Positions 55,668-64,000 of a stretch of DNA of 64,000 bases are shown here, piece after piece; position 1 is the first letter of the stretch, and every line of letters begins with the position of its first letter. The notes below the pieces were generated by a model. The model saw only the letters and a list, made by a program, of their open reading frames with translations, was not told the origin of the DNA and did not search any database. The DNA is from Nocardia caishijiensis NBRC 108228 (lineage in GTDB: Bacteria > Actinomycetota > Actinomycetes > Mycobacteriales > Mycobacteriaceae): contig NZ_BDBE01000047.1 in assembly GCF_001612825.1 (NCBI RefSeq), positions 1 through 64,000 on the forward strand. The letters run 5' to 3'. The position numbers were made by a program, and so were the translations under genes.

Positions 55668-56837
55668 TCAGGCGGTGAGCACCAGGCCGGAGGTCGGGAC
55701 GCCGGTGCCCGCCGTGACGACGATGCGTTCCAGGTCGTCGACCTGGTTCACCGAGGTGCCTCGGAGCTGGCGGACAGCTTCGGCGATGCCGTTCATGCCG
55801 TGGATGTAGGCCTCACCGAGCTGACCGCCGTGGGTGTTGAGGGGCAGTCGGCCGCCGATCTCGATGGCACCGTCGGCGATGAAGTCCTTGGCTTCGCCGC
55901 GACCGCAGAAGCCGAGTTCCTCGAGCTGCATGAGGACGAACGGGGTGAAGTGGTCGTAGAGAATGGCCGCCTGCATATCGGTGGCGGCGAGACCGCTCTG
56001 CGCCCAGAGCTGCTCGCCGACGAGGCCCATTTCGGGCAGGCCGGTCATCGCGTCGCGGTAGTAGCTGGTCATCACGTACTGGTCGGGGCCGCTGCCCTGG
56101 GCGGCGGCCGCGATGACGGCCGGACGCTGCGGCAGGTCACGGGCCCGTTCGGCACTGGTGACGACGATCGCGACACCACCGTCGGATTCCTGACAGCAGT
56201 CGAGCAGGTGCAGCGGTTCGGCGATCCAGCGCGAATCCTGGTGCTGCTCCAGCGTGATCGGCTTGCCGTAGAAGAAGGCGTTCGGGTTCACCGCGGCGTG
56301 CTTGCGGTCGGCCACCGCGACCTTCCCGAAGTCGGCGCTGGTCGCTCCGGTGACATGCATGTACCGCCGGGCGACCATCGCCACCTGCGCGGCGGGCGTG
56401 CCGAGACCCTGCGGGTAGGCCCAGCCCGCGTCGATCCCCGAGGACGTCGGAGCCGCGGCGAGGGCAGGCGAGAACTGCCCGAAGCGGGCGCCGGAACGCT
56501 CGTTGAACGCGCGATAGGCCACGACGACATCGGCCACACCGGTGGCCACGGCCATCGCCGCCTGCTGCACGGTCGCGCAGGCCGCGCCGCCGCCGTAGCC
56601 GATATAACTGAAGAACTTCAGATTCGGGATGCCGACCGCCCTGGCCACGGCGGCCTGGGTGTTGGTGTCCATGGTGAAGGTGGTCAGCCCGTCGACGTCG
56701 GCGGGCGTGAGACCCGCGTCGGCCAGGGCGGCGGTGACCGCCTCGGCGGCCAGCCGCAATTCGCTGCGACCGGAGTCCTTGGAGAAGTCGGTGGCACCGA
56801 TGCCGACAATGGCGGCGCGGCCGGACAGCGTGCTCAT
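55668..56837 (-). CDS. ltp2: steroid retro-aldolase subunit Ltp2
   Basis: A 389-residue thiolase-fold protein matching Ltp2. It has AIVGIGATDFSKDSGRSELR, FSYIGYGGGAACATVQQAAM (the N-terminal loop, with Cys in an ACATV context) and LNTHGGQLGEAYIHGMNGIA near the C-terminus. Ltp2 with the DUF35 half of ChsH2 performs the last retro-aldol cut of the side chain, releasing propionyl-CoA and androstenedione-type product. It overlaps chsH1 by 4 bp and is the last gene of the fadE34 operon. Confidence 0.93.
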   Translation of the reverse strand: MSTLSGRAAIVGIGATDFSKDSGRSELRLAAEAVTAALADAGLTPADVDGLTTFTMDTNTQAAVARAVGIPNLKFFSYIGYGGGAACATVQQAAMAVATGVADVVVAYRAFNERSGARFGQFSPALAAAPTSSGIDAGWAYPQGLGTPAAQVAMVARRYMHVTGATSADFGKVAVADRKHAAVNPNAFFYGKPITLEQHQDSRWIAEPLHLLDCCQESDGGVAIVVTSAERARDLPQRPAVIAAAAQGSGPDQYVMTSYYRDAMTGLPEMGLVGEQLWAQSGLAATDMQAAILYDHFTPFVLMQLEELGFCGRGEAKDFIADGAIEIGGRLPLNTHGGQLGEAYIHGMNGIAEAVRQLRGTSVNQVDDLERIVVTAGTGVPTSGLVLTA

Positions 56838-57259
56838 TTCGCCTCCAGTTCGGGCAGGGCGATGACCGCGGTCGCGGTGATGTGCTCGCCGAGACTGTCG
56901 CGACCACGGACATCGATGGTGACCGAGTCGCCCTCGACCTGCGCGACCGTGCCCGTCAGCGTCAAGGTGTCACCGGAATACAGCGGAACACCGAGCCGCA
57001 ACGCGATGGACTTCACCCGTGCGGTCGGGCCCGCCCAGTCGGTGACGAACCGCTGCACGAGGCCGGTGTCGGTGAGGATGTTGACGAAGATGTCGGCGGA
57101 TCCGCGCGCCACCGCCTTGTCCCGATCGTGGTGCACGTCCTGGAAGTCCCTGGTGGCCAGGGCGGTACTGATGATGAACGTGGGGTCGGCGTGGATCACC
57201 AACTCCGGCAACACGGTTCCCACGGTGGGAGCAGTCACGGCTTGCACCTCTTCTGTCAT
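56834..57259 (-). CDS. chsH1: MaoC-like enoyl-CoA hydratase subunit ChsH1
   Basis: A 141-residue hotdog protein, nearly the same as ChsH1 in ATRDFQDVHHDRDKAVARGS and TDTGLVQRFVTDWAGP. It carries the D-x-x-x-x-H hydratase motif (DFQDVHHDRD). With the MaoC half of ChsH2 it forms the hydratase for 3-OPDC-CoA. It overlaps chsH2 and ltp2 by ATGA on both sides. Confidence 0.94.
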   Translation of the reverse strand: MTEEVQAVTAPTVGTVLPELVIHADPTFIISTALATRDFQDVHHDRDKAVARGSADIFVNILTDTGLVQRFVTDWAGPTARVKSIALRLGVPLYSGDTLTLTGTVAQVEGDSVTIDVRGRDSLGEHITATAVIALPELEAK

Positions 57260-58212
57260 CGTCGTGCCTGCCAGTACGGGAGAACCGTGCCGTCGGCGAG
57301 CTTTTCGAAGGCGACCGTCACCGGCTGACCGATGGCCACCTCGGCCGGGTCGATCCCGCGCAGTTCGCCGAGCACGCGCACCCCTTCGTCGAGTTCGACG
57401 AGGGCGACCACGAACGGCAGGTCGCGCCCGGGCACCTTCGGCGCGTGGTGCACGACGAAGCTGAACACGGTGCCGGTGCCCGCCGCGACGACATAGTCCG
57501 TCGGCTCGGTCTTGTCCTGCCACAGCGCGGGGATCGGTGGGTGGCGCAACGAACCGTCGGGCAGGCGCTGGATGCGCAGCTCACCGGCTTCGGTTCCCGC
57601 CCAGAAGAATTCGGTATCACGGGAGATGACCGGTCCCACCCGGTCCGCCGGGGCGGTCTCCGATTCGGCCGCCCGCGCTGGGGCGAACTTCAGGAGACGG
57701 AACAGCATTTCGGTGACCACCTCGTCACCGACGGTCCAAGTGGTGGTGAAGGTCAGGAACCATCCGTCACCGAGCGCGGTTCGCTTGGGACCCTTGAACT
57801 CCGAGAGCCGACTGGTGGCCTTCACCTCTTCGCCGGGGCGCAGGTAGCGGTGGTAGGTCTGCTCGCAGTTGGTGCCGACGACGGAGGTGTAGCCCGCCGC
57901 GTCGAGCAGGTGGTTGACCCGCCCGATGGGGTCGTCGGCGGCGCGCTCGCCGTGCAGGCCGGTCATCGTCCAGACCTGGGCCATGGCGGGCGGCGCGACG
58001 ATGCCGGGGTGACCGGCGGCCACGGCGGCGGCCTCGTCGACATAGATCGGATTGGTGTCGCCGATCGCCTCCACCCAGTTGTGGATCATCGGCTGGTTCA
58101 CCGGGTCGCGGCCCACCCGGGGAGCGCTCTCCCCCGCCGCGACCAGTTCGGTCAGGCCCGCGTGGACATCCTCGGGCACAGCTGTTTCCGGCACACGCCG
58201 CTCCTGGTTCAT
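57256..58212 (-). CDS. chsH2: MaoC-DUF35 fusion ChsH2
   Basis: A 318-residue fusion. Residues about 1-185 are a hotdog/MaoC-like domain (NQPMIHNWVEAIGDTNPIYV, HPGIVAPPAMAQVWTM). Residues about 200-318 are DUF35 (DTEFFWAGTEAGELRIQRLP, then an OB-fold with RVLGELRGIDPAEVAIGQPV). The zinc-ribbon cysteines of typical DUF35 are missing. The MaoC half works with ChsH1, and the DUF35 half recruits Ltp2. The ATG overlaps the fadE29 stop by 4 bp. Confidence 0.93.
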   Translation of the reverse strand: MNQERRVPETAVPEDVHAGLTELVAAGESAPRVGRDPVNQPMIHNWVEAIGDTNPIYVDEAAAVAAGHPGIVAPPAMAQVWTMTGLHGERAADDPIGRVNHLLDAAGYTSVVGTNCEQTYHRYLRPGEEVKATSRLSEFKGPKRTALGDGWFLTFTTTWTVGDEVVTEMLFRLLKFAPARAAESETAPADRVGPVISRDTEFFWAGTEAGELRIQRLPDGSLRHPPIPALWQDKTEPTDYVVAAGTGTVFSFVVHHAPKVPGRDLPFVVALVELDEGVRVLGELRGIDPAEVAIGQPVTVAFEKLADGTVLPYWQARR

Positions 58213-59372
58213 CGGGGCACGCGCGGCAGTTCCAGGCCGGACGAGGCCACCAGTTCGCGCATGATCTCGTTGACGCCGCCACCGAAGGTGACGACGAGGT
58301 TCTGTTTGGTCCGCCGGTCGAGCCAGCCGAGCAGCTCGGCCGTGTCGGGGTCGGCGGCGTCGCCGTAGCGGCCGACGACCTCCTCCACCAGACGACCGGC
58401 TTCTTGCAGTGCCTCGGTGGAGAACACCTTGGTCGCCGAGGCATCGGCGATGACGGTGTTCTGCGCGGCGGCCGGGTCGGCGGCGGCGACCTGCCAGTTC
58501 AGCAACTCGTTGAGCCGCACCATGGTTCGCACCCGGCCGAGCGCGCGTCGCACCTCCGGCCGGGGCAGCAGATCGTGCGCCGCCGACCAGTCACGCAGGC
58601 GGTCGTAGAGCTGTTCGATCTTGCCCGAGGGGCCGAGGCTCACGCGCTCGTGGTTGAGCTGGGTGGTGATCAGCCGCCAACCCCGGTTCTCCTCGCCGAC
58701 CAGCATGTCGGCGGGGACCCGCACGTCGTCGAAGTAGGTGGCGTTGGTGTGGTGGGCGCCGTCGCAGGTGATGATCGGCGTCCACGAATAGCCGGGGTCC
58801 GACGTGTCGACGATGAGGATCGTGATGCCGCGGTGGCGGGATTCGACCGTTCCGGTGCGGCAGGCCAGCCACACGTAGTCGGCCTCGTGCGCGCCGGTGG
58901 TGAAGATCTTCTGCCCGTTGACGATCCAGTCACCGTCGCCGTCTCGCACGGCGGTGGTGCGCAGCGCGGCCAGGTCGGTCCCGGCCGACGGCTCGGAATA
59001 GCCGATGGCGAAATGGATGTCACCGGAGAGGATTCCGGGCAGGAACTTCTTCTTCTGCGCATCGGTGCCGTACTTCTGCAGCGTGGGGCCGACGGTCAGC
59101 AAGGTGACCAGCGGCAGCGGCACATCGGCGCGGACGGCTTCGTTGAAGAAGATCTGCTGTTCCATCGGGCCGAAACCCTGCCCGCCGAACTCCTTCGGCC
59201 AGCCGACGCCGAGCCAGCCGTCGCGACCCATCCGGCGCACCACCTCGCGGTAGGCGTCGCCGTGCCGGTTGACCGCCATCTCGGCGTGTTCGGCGGGCGT
59301 GACGAGATCGGCGAAATAGGAACGCAATTCCTCGCGCAACCGCCGCTGTTCGGCGGTCAGATCGATGAACAT
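58209..59372 (-). CDS. fadE29: acyl-CoA dehydrogenase FadE29 (ChsE2)
   Basis: A 387-residue acyl-CoA dehydrogenase. FIDLTAEQRRLREELRSYFA, FAIGYSEPSAGTDLAALRT, WIVNGQKIFTTGAHEADYVW and FGGGVNEIMRELVASSGLEL are typical of FadE29. FadE28-FadE29 form an alpha2beta2 enzyme that dehydrogenates 3-OPC-CoA, the last three-carbon side-chain step. The ATG at 59372 overlaps the end of fadE28 by 16 bp. Confidence 0.94.
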   Translation of the reverse strand: MFIDLTAEQRRLREELRSYFADLVTPAEHAEMAVNRHGDAYREVVRRMGRDGWLGVGWPKEFGGQGFGPMEQQIFFNEAVRADVPLPLVTLLTVGPTLQKYGTDAQKKKFLPGILSGDIHFAIGYSEPSAGTDLAALRTTAVRDGDGDWIVNGQKIFTTGAHEADYVWLACRTGTVESRHRGITILIVDTSDPGYSWTPIITCDGAHHTNATYFDDVRVPADMLVGEENRGWRLITTQLNHERVSLGPSGKIEQLYDRLRDWSAAHDLLPRPEVRRALGRVRTMVRLNELLNWQVAAADPAAAQNTVIADASATKVFSTEALQEAGRLVEEVVGRYGDAADPDTAELLGWLDRRTKQNLVVTFGGGVNEIMRELVASSGLELPRVPR

Positions 59373-60421
59373 CTGGCTCCCAGAAGGTCGAGCCGCAGAT
59401 CCGCGCCGCCGAGCAGCCGCGCGAGATCCTTGGCCTGTGAGTAATAGCGGTGCATCGGGTGGGTGATGTCGACGCCGAGCCCCCCGTGCAGGTGATGGCA
59501 CTGCTGCATGGCGCGCGGCACCTCGGCCGCCGCCCAGTACGCGAGGACGGCGAGGTCCTCGTCGATACGGTCCTGATGCTCGGGCGAGGCGTCGTTGTGC
59601 GCCAGCGCCCAGCACGCCGACTCGGCGGCCACGTGCAGCGTGCGCGACACCACGTAGAGGTCGGCGATCTGCTGGGCGACCGCCTGGAACTCCGCCAGTG
59701 GCCTGCCGAACTGTTCCCTGGTCCGCACGTGCTCGGCGGTCAGGGTGACCGCGCCTTTGAGTAGACCGTCGGCGACCGCGCCGAGGCAGGCGACGGCGTA
59801 TCGGTGCAGGCCGGGCAGGGCGTCGGGCAGGAGTTGGTCGGCGGGGATCTCCACCTCGTCGAGGATCAGCGAAGCCTCGGGGACCCCGGCCGAGCTGGTC
59901 ACCGCGATCACCTCGAGACCGGGTGCCACCCCGTCGACCAGGGCGACACCGGCGTCGGTCGGTACCAGGATCCAGCGGGCCTGTTCGGCGTAGAGCACAC
60001 CGGTCTTGCGGCCCGTGACGCGCACGATGTCGCCGTCGCGCATCGCCGTCGTCGTCGGCGTGGTGGTGAACGGCGCGCCCGGTTCGTTGAGCGCGGCGGT
60101 GAGCACAGAGCCCTTGCCGATCTCGGCGAGCACCCGTTCGGCCAGGTCGTCGGGCAGCACCGGCAACAGCGGAAGTACACCGAACCCGAAGGTCGGCAGC
60201 GCGGGCACCGCGGCCGCGTCGGTGGCCAGTTCCATCAGCAGGGCCGCCACCTCGGGCAACCCCATCCCGTCGCCGCCGAACCGCTCGGGTACGGGGACGG
60301 CGAGCAGGCCCGAGTCGATGAGACTCGGCCACAATTCCATGTCGCGGGCAGGCTCACGTTCGAGCAGGCTCACGACAACCTCGGCTACGGCATCGGCACT
60401 TTCGTCGCGGGTGAAATCCAC
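59357..60421 (-). CDS. fadE28: acyl-CoA dehydrogenase FadE28 (ChsE1)
   Basis: A 354-residue acyl-CoA dehydrogenase-like subunit. LLAVPVPERFGGDGMGLPEV, EHVRTREQFGRPLAEFQAVA and CHHLHGGLGVDITHPMHRYY are seen. It pairs with FadE29. The GTG at 60421 has GGAGG 5 nt upstream and is better than the ATG at 60451. It follows fadE34 by 16 bp. In M. tuberculosis cyp125 stands before fadE28; here fadE34 takes that place. Confidence 0.93.
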   Translation of the reverse strand: MDFTRDESADAVAEVVVSLLEREPARDMELWPSLIDSGLLAVPVPERFGGDGMGLPEVAALLMELATDAAAVPALPTFGFGVLPLLPVLPDDLAERVLAEIGKGSVLTAALNEPGAPFTTTPTTTAMRDGDIVRVTGRKTGVLYAEQARWILVPTDAGVALVDGVAPGLEVIAVTSSAGVPEASLILDEVEIPADQLLPDALPGLHRYAVACLGAVADGLLKGAVTLTAEHVRTREQFGRPLAEFQAVAQQIADLYVVSRTLHVAAESACWALAHNDASPEHQDRIDEDLAVLAYWAAAEVPRAMQQCHHLHGGLGVDITHPMHRYYSQAKDLARLLGGADLRLDLLGARCSSI

Positions 60422-60437
60422 GGCGTCCTCCTTCGAG

Positions 60438-62537
60438 CTAACTGTCCGCATCGCGCGGCATGCCGAGAATCCGTTCGGCCGCCACGGTCAACAGGATCTG
60501 CTCGGTACCGCCCGCGATGGAGAGACAGCGTGTGAGCAAGAATTCTTTCAGACCGGCGCTGTCCAGGGAACCTTCTCGGCCGGAAAGTTCCAGGGCATAT
60601 TCGGCGAGTTCCTGGCGGTACCGGACACCGACGAGTTTGCGGACGGCCGCCTGGGCGCCCGCGTCGGCTCCGACCACGATGGCCGCCGCGATACGCTGAT
60701 CCAGCAAAGTGCCAGCAATCGAGGTGGTGATCAGGGCGCCGAACCGGTCCTCGCGCAGTTCCGTTCCCCATCCGCCGGGCGGGAAACCGTCGAGCAGCGC
60801 TTCCAACGCCCCACCGATCCCGCCGCCGCCCATGGCGACGCGCTCGGCCGAGAGGGTGGCGCGGGCGATCTTCCAGCCATTGTTCAGAGCGCCGACCAGG
60901 CAATTGTCGGGCACGAACACGTCGTCGAGGAACACCTCGCTGAACTTCTCCTCGCCGGTGATCTGCACCAGCGGGCGCACCTGCACGCCCTCGGCGCGCA
61001 TGTCGACGAGGAAGTAGCTGATGCCGCGATGCTTGGCCGCGGCCGGATCGGTGCGGGCCAGGCAGATGCCCCAGTTCGCGGTGGCACCCAGCGACGTCCA
61101 CACCTTCTGGCCGCGCAGCACCCAGCCGCCCTCGACCCGCTCGGCGGAGGTGCGAAGGGCGGCCAGGTCGGACCCGGCGCCCGGCTCGCTGAACAGCTGA
61201 CACCAGATCACCTCGCCGTGCAGGGTCGGCCAGACGAAGCGCTCGATCTGCTCCTCGGTACCGAAGCGAAGCAGGGTCGGCACCGCCCAACCGGCGACCG
61301 CGAGGTCCGGGGTTTCCACCTCGGCGCGGCGCAGCTGCTCGGCGATCTGTAGGCAGGTCATCGGATCCGCGCCCCGCCCATAGGGTTTCGGCCAGTGCGG
61401 CATGATCAGGCCCGCGTCGGCGAGGGCACGCGGCCGTTCGGCCACCGGGAGCGCGGCAAGAGTGGCGATCTCGGCCGACAGCGCGGTGTCACCCTCGGCG
61501 TCACCGAGGACGCGCTCGGCCCCGGTGGTCCGGCGCTGCCCGTCGCGGGTCAACTCGGCGACCCGGGCCCGCCAGCGCGCCGACCCACCGAGCAGTTGCC
61601 GCAGCGAACTGGCCCGGCGCAGGTAGAGGTGCGCGTCGTGTTCCCAGGTGAAGCCGATGCCGCCGAGCACCTGGATGGCGTCCTTGGCGGTGTCGACGGC
61701 CGCGTCGAGGGCGCAGGCCGCGGCGACGGCCGCCGCGATCGGCAGTTCCTGGCCCCCGGAGTCGAAGGCGTCGGCGGCGTCGGCGGCCACCGCGCGGATC
61801 ATTTCGGTGCGGCACAGCATCCAGGCGCACAGGTGCTTGATCGCCTGGAAGCTGCCGATCGGCTTGCCGAACTGCTCACGCACCTTGGCGTAGTCGACCG
61901 CCGTGCGCAGGCACCACCCGGCCAGCCCGGCGAGCTCGGCGGCCGCGAGGGTGACGAACAGGTCGGTGACGTCGAACGACGGCGTGAAACTCTGTGCGGC
62001 AGCGACACTCTCGGCGGTGACCCGCGCGACCGGCACCGTCGGATCACCGCTGGACAGCGGCGTGATCGTCGCGTCGGTGAGCACGAACCAGCGGGTGCCG
62101 TCCGCGGTGTCGGCGGGCACGAGTACCCGCGTCCCGGCCTCGGCGCCGTAGGTGAATTCCCAAGTGCCGCTGACCTTCCAGCCCTCGGCGTCCGAGCCCG
62201 TCGCCGTAGCCGACGACGCGTCGGGCAGCGCGACACCGCACGGCTCGTCATCGGCGGCACCGGCGACGAGACCGGCCAGCGCAGTTGCGAGCACCGGTCC
62301 GCCGACCAGGTCGTCTGCCGTCTGTTCCAGCAGCACGGCCAGGTCGGCGACGGTGCCGCCGAGTCCGCCGCGCTCGTCGTCGAGCGCTACCTGGAACAAC
62401 CCGAATTCGGCAAGTGCAGGCCAGCATTCACGCCAGCTGCCCCCCGCCCGCATTGTTGCAATCGGCGCCGCCGCGCTGGCCCAGCTCCGCAGGGAGGCCG
62501 CGGCGGCTTTATGCTCGTCAGTGGTGGCGATGGTCAC
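60438..62537 (-). CDS. fadE34: fused acyl-CoA dehydrogenase FadE34 (ChsE3)
   Basis: A 699-residue protein holding two ACAD modules. The N-terminal half has GLFQVALDDERGGLGGTVAD, EQFGKPIGSFQAIKHLCAW and LGGIGFTWEHDAHLYLRRA. The C-terminal half from about residue 350 has IWCQLFSEPGAGSDLAALRT, WVLRGQKVWTSLGATANWG and CLSIAGGTEQILLTVAAERI. FadE34 dehydrogenates C24 steroid-CoAs such as 3-oxo-chol-4-en-24-oyl-CoA. It is first in the operon fadE34-fadE28-fadE29-chsH2-chsH1-ltp2 and has a perfect KstR box 36 bp upstream. Confidence 0.94.
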   Translation of the reverse strand: MTIATTDEHKAAAASLRSWASAAAPIATMRAGGSWRECWPALAEFGLFQVALDDERGGLGGTVADLAVLLEQTADDLVGGPVLATALAGLVAGAADDEPCGVALPDASSATATGSDAEGWKVSGTWEFTYGAEAGTRVLVPADTADGTRWFVLTDATITPLSSGDPTVPVARVTAESVAAAQSFTPSFDVTDLFVTLAAAELAGLAGWCLRTAVDYAKVREQFGKPIGSFQAIKHLCAWMLCRTEMIRAVAADAADAFDSGGQELPIAAAVAAACALDAAVDTAKDAIQVLGGIGFTWEHDAHLYLRRASSLRQLLGGSARWRARVAELTRDGQRRTTGAERVLGDAEGDTALSAEIATLAALPVAERPRALADAGLIMPHWPKPYGRGADPMTCLQIAEQLRRAEVETPDLAVAGWAVPTLLRFGTEEQIERFVWPTLHGEVIWCQLFSEPGAGSDLAALRTSAERVEGGWVLRGQKVWTSLGATANWGICLARTDPAAAKHRGISYFLVDMRAEGVQVRPLVQITGEEKFSEVFLDDVFVPDNCLVGALNNGWKIARATLSAERVAMGGGGIGGALEALLDGFPPGGWGTELREDRFGALITTSIAGTLLDQRIAAAIVVGADAGAQAAVRKLVGVRYRQELAEYALELSGREGSLDSAGLKEFLLTRCLSIAGGTEQILLTVAAERILGMPRDADS

Positions 62538-62572
62538 AAGAAAAACCGCCCTTCCGGCGTGGCTCCCACTCC

Positions 62573-62586
62573 TAGAACATGTTCTA
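62573..62586. promoter_or_regulatory. KstR operator between fadE34 operon and kstR
   Basis: TAGAACATGTTCTA is a perfect palindrome and an exact match to TnnAACnnGTTnnA. It lies 36 bp from the fadE34 ATG and 80 bp from the kstR ATG, so it may serve both and autoregulate kstR. Confidence 0.88.
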
Positions 62587-62666
62587 ATATCCGGGGTGGG
62601 TGTAAGTCAAGAGACCTTCACCGGCAACCATGTTCTCCTGCCGTACTCAGCGAAAGGGTTTCCACG

Positions 62667-63281
62667 ATGGACAGTCCCGCACCAACGCCCACCGTGACAA
62701 CGCTGTCCGAAGAGGAGCTGAGTTCCACGGCGCAGCGCGAACGTCGCAAGCGCATCCTCGACGCCACCCTCGCGCTGGCGTCCAAGGGCGGCTACGACGC
62801 GGTGCAGATGCGCGCGGTCGCCGAACGCGCCGACGTGGCCGTCGGCACCCTCTACCGCTACTTCCCCTCCAAGGTCCACCTGCTGGTTTCGGCCCTGGCC
62901 AGGGAATTCGAGCAGTTCGAGAGCAAGCGCAAGCCACTGGCAGGCGACGGCTCCTCCGAGCGCATGCACGGCCTGCTCACCCAGATCACCCGGATGATGC
63001 AGCGCGATCCGCTGCTCACCGAAGCCATGACCCGCGCGTTCATGTTCGCCGACGCCTCCGCCGCCGCCGAGGTCGACCGCGTGGGCAAGGTGATGGACCG
63101 GGTGTTCGCCCGCGCCATCGCCGACGGCGAACCGACCGAGCGCCAACTCGCCATCGCGCGCGTGATCTCGGATGTGTGGCTGTCGAACCTGGTGGCCTGG
63201 CTCACCCGGCGCGCGTCCGCGACCGACGTCACCGAACGGCTCGAACTCACCGTCGACCTGTTGCTGGGCGATCGCGGATAA
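62667..63281 (+). CDS. kstR: TetR-family sterol catabolism repressor KstR
   Basis: A 204-residue TetR regulator. RERRKRILDATLALASKGGY precedes the HTH DAVQMRAVAERADVAVGTLY, followed by RYFPSKVHLLVSALAREFEQ, as in KstR. The ligand domain has MQRDPLLTEAMTRAFMFAD. KstR represses side-chain and A/B-ring genes and is released by 3-oxocholestenoyl-CoA-type ligands. The ATG at 62667 has AAAGG upstream. It is divergent from the fadE34 operon. Confidence 0.94.
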   Translation: MDSPAPTPTVTTLSEEELSSTAQRERRKRILDATLALASKGGYDAVQMRAVAERADVAVGTLYRYFPSKVHLLVSALAREFEQFESKRKPLAGDGSSERMHGLLTQITRMMQRDPLLTEAMTRAFMFADASAAAEVDRVGKVMDRVFARAIADGEPTERQLAIARVISDVWLSNLVAWLTRRASATDVTERLELTVDLLLGDRG

Positions 63282-63291
63282 CCCCTGCTCA

Positions 63292-63323
63292 CCCGTCGGT
63301 CCATCCGGACGAGGACCGACGGG
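63292..63323 (+). terminator. terminator after kstR
   Basis: Perfect 11-bp inverted repeat CCCGTCGGTCC / GGACCGACGGG with a 10-nt loop, starting 10 bp after the kstR stop. Confidence 0.8.
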
Positions 63324-63456
63324 ATTAGCCGCGAGGTCGCGGGCTACCCGGACGACACTCGTGCGCACAACCCGCCGCGCCGCTCGCGCGCGAGAATTGA
63401 CCCAGTATTGTTTTTGGCGCCCCCAGATCCACTCCTCCCATCACTAGGTTGGATGC

Positions 63457-64000
63457 GTGAGCGCACAGGAACTGCCCTTGGATGTCCGCCGTGCACTGGC
63501 TTCGGTCGCACGAGTGCCACGGCTATTGGTCGCCTCGGACTACGACGGGACAATCGCCCCGATCGTGTCCGACCCGTCGAAAGCGTTTCCCCAACGGGAA
63601 TCGGTGAGTGCGCTACGCGCGCTCGCGGGACTGACCAATACCACGGCAGCGGTGATCTCCGGCCGGGCACTTCGGGATCTGGCCGCGCTGTCGCGGCTGC
63701 CCGTCGAGGTCCAACTGATCGGTAGTCACGGGTCCGAGTTCGATGTGGGCTTCGTGCACGCCATCGACAACGACGCCAAACAACTCCTCTCCGAGATCCA
63801 CGCCGCCTTCGCCAAGATCGCCGCCGACAACCCCGGTGTCACCGTGGAGATGAAACCGGCGAGCGCCGCCCTGCACGTGCGCAACGCCAGCCCCGAAATC
63901 GGCAGGCGCGCACTCAAAGCCGCGCGCCAGGGCCCGGCGTGCTGGGTGGGCGTGCAGGTGACCGAAGGCAAGGCGGTGATCGAACTCGCGGTGATCCCCA
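63457..64000 (+). CDS. otsB: trehalose-6-phosphate phosphatase, 5' part
   Basis: An incomplete 181-codon reading frame running off the window edge. HAD motif I is VASDYDGTIAPIVSDPSKAF, motif II is AAVISGRALRDLA, and LIGSHGSEFDVGF is the OtsB glycine/His loop. OtsB dephosphorylates trehalose-6-phosphate, the last step in trehalose synthesis needed for mycolate glycolipids. The GTG at 63457 is the likely start; ATG at 63453 is in another frame. The active-site part is present, and the C-terminal cap and motifs III-IV lie beyond the window. Confidence 0.88.
   Translation, partial: MSAQELPLDVRRALASVARVPRLLVASDYDGTIAPIVSDPSKAFPQRESVSALRALAGLTNTTAAVISGRALRDLAALSRLPVEVQLIGSHGSEFDVGFVHAIDNDAKQLLSEIHAAFAKIAADNPGVTVEMKPASAALHVRNASPEIGRRALKAARQGPACWVGVQVTEGKAVIELAVIP

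Noticed and set aside
61395-62666. Long plus-strand N-terminal extension of kstR
   Set aside because: It runs antisense through fadE34 and the operator; KstR similarity starts at 62667 with a ribosome site.

Overview
The window is high-GC actinobacterial DNA. GTG starts, ATGA/GTGA operon overlaps and a nearly complete aerobic sterol catabolism locus point to the mycolate-containing actinomycetes. Gene content and order look most like Nocardia or Rhodococcus; the genus is an inference because no rRNA or marker gene is present. Orthologues were named by recalled similarity to the Mycobacterium tuberculosis Rv3515c-Rv3574 region. No search was run.

Layout. 0-1.6 kb: a VOC protein divergent from a SigG-like ECF sigma factor. 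1.6-11.3 kb: sterol side-chain genes, namely a FadD, an F420-type LLM oxidoreductase, a DUF35 protein, ltp4, ltp3, a second LLM protein, a SnoaL-like protein, cyp125 and fadA5. 11.3-15 kb: a non-steroid island with an EspR-like HTH protein converging on a lipoprotein / ImmA-IrrE peptidase / MAB_1171c-like membrane protein operon. 15.1-34 kb: the C/D-ring (KstR2-type) locus, namely two SDRs, echA20, ipdABC, fadA6, kstR2, ipdF, fadE30, fadD3, an echA, and fadE31-33; it is interrupted by a secreted protein, a molybdopterin oxidoreductase and a Pro/Gln-rich membrane protein. 34-35.8 kb: MarR and MFS genes. 35.8-41 kb: kshA divergent from hsaADCB. 41-44.7 kb: a saccharopine-dehydrogenase-like gene, a TetR, a YdeI-like protein and a GNAT. 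44.7-50.2 kb: hsaEGF divergent from kstD-hsd4B. 50.3-55.6 kb: a MoxR/DUF58/DUF4129 cluster and zapE. 55.7-62.6 kb: a six-gene operon fadE34-fadE28-fadE29-chsH2-chsH1-ltp2. 62.7-64 kb: kstR, then the 5' part of otsB.

Function. CYP125 oxidises the sterol side chain at C26. FadA5, Hsd4B, FadE34, FadE28/29, ChsH1/H2 and Ltp2 shorten it to androstenedione, and Ltp3/Ltp4 with the upstream FadD probably handle C24-branched chains. KstD and KshA open ring B, HsaA/B hydroxylate ring A, HsaC and HsaD cleave it, and HsaE-F-G finish the small fragment. FadD3, IpdF, FadE30, EchA20, IpdC, IpdAB, FadA6 and FadE31-33 degrade the C/D-ring propanoate. Both regulators are present. KstR-type operators (TnnAACnnGTTnnA) precede the side-chain and A/B-ring operons, and CAAGCA-NN-TGCTTG operators (KstR2-type) precede the C/D-ring operons. 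kshB, the mce4 transporter and fadE26/27 are not in the window.

Beyond the known pathway, the main points are two degenerate partial gene duplications (5' end of fadE32, 3' end of the saccharopine-dehydrogenase-like gene), two copies of one long intergenic inverted repeat, a glycine/alanine repeat lipoprotein in an operon with an ImmA/IrrE peptidase, and fadE34 at the head of the igr-type operon.
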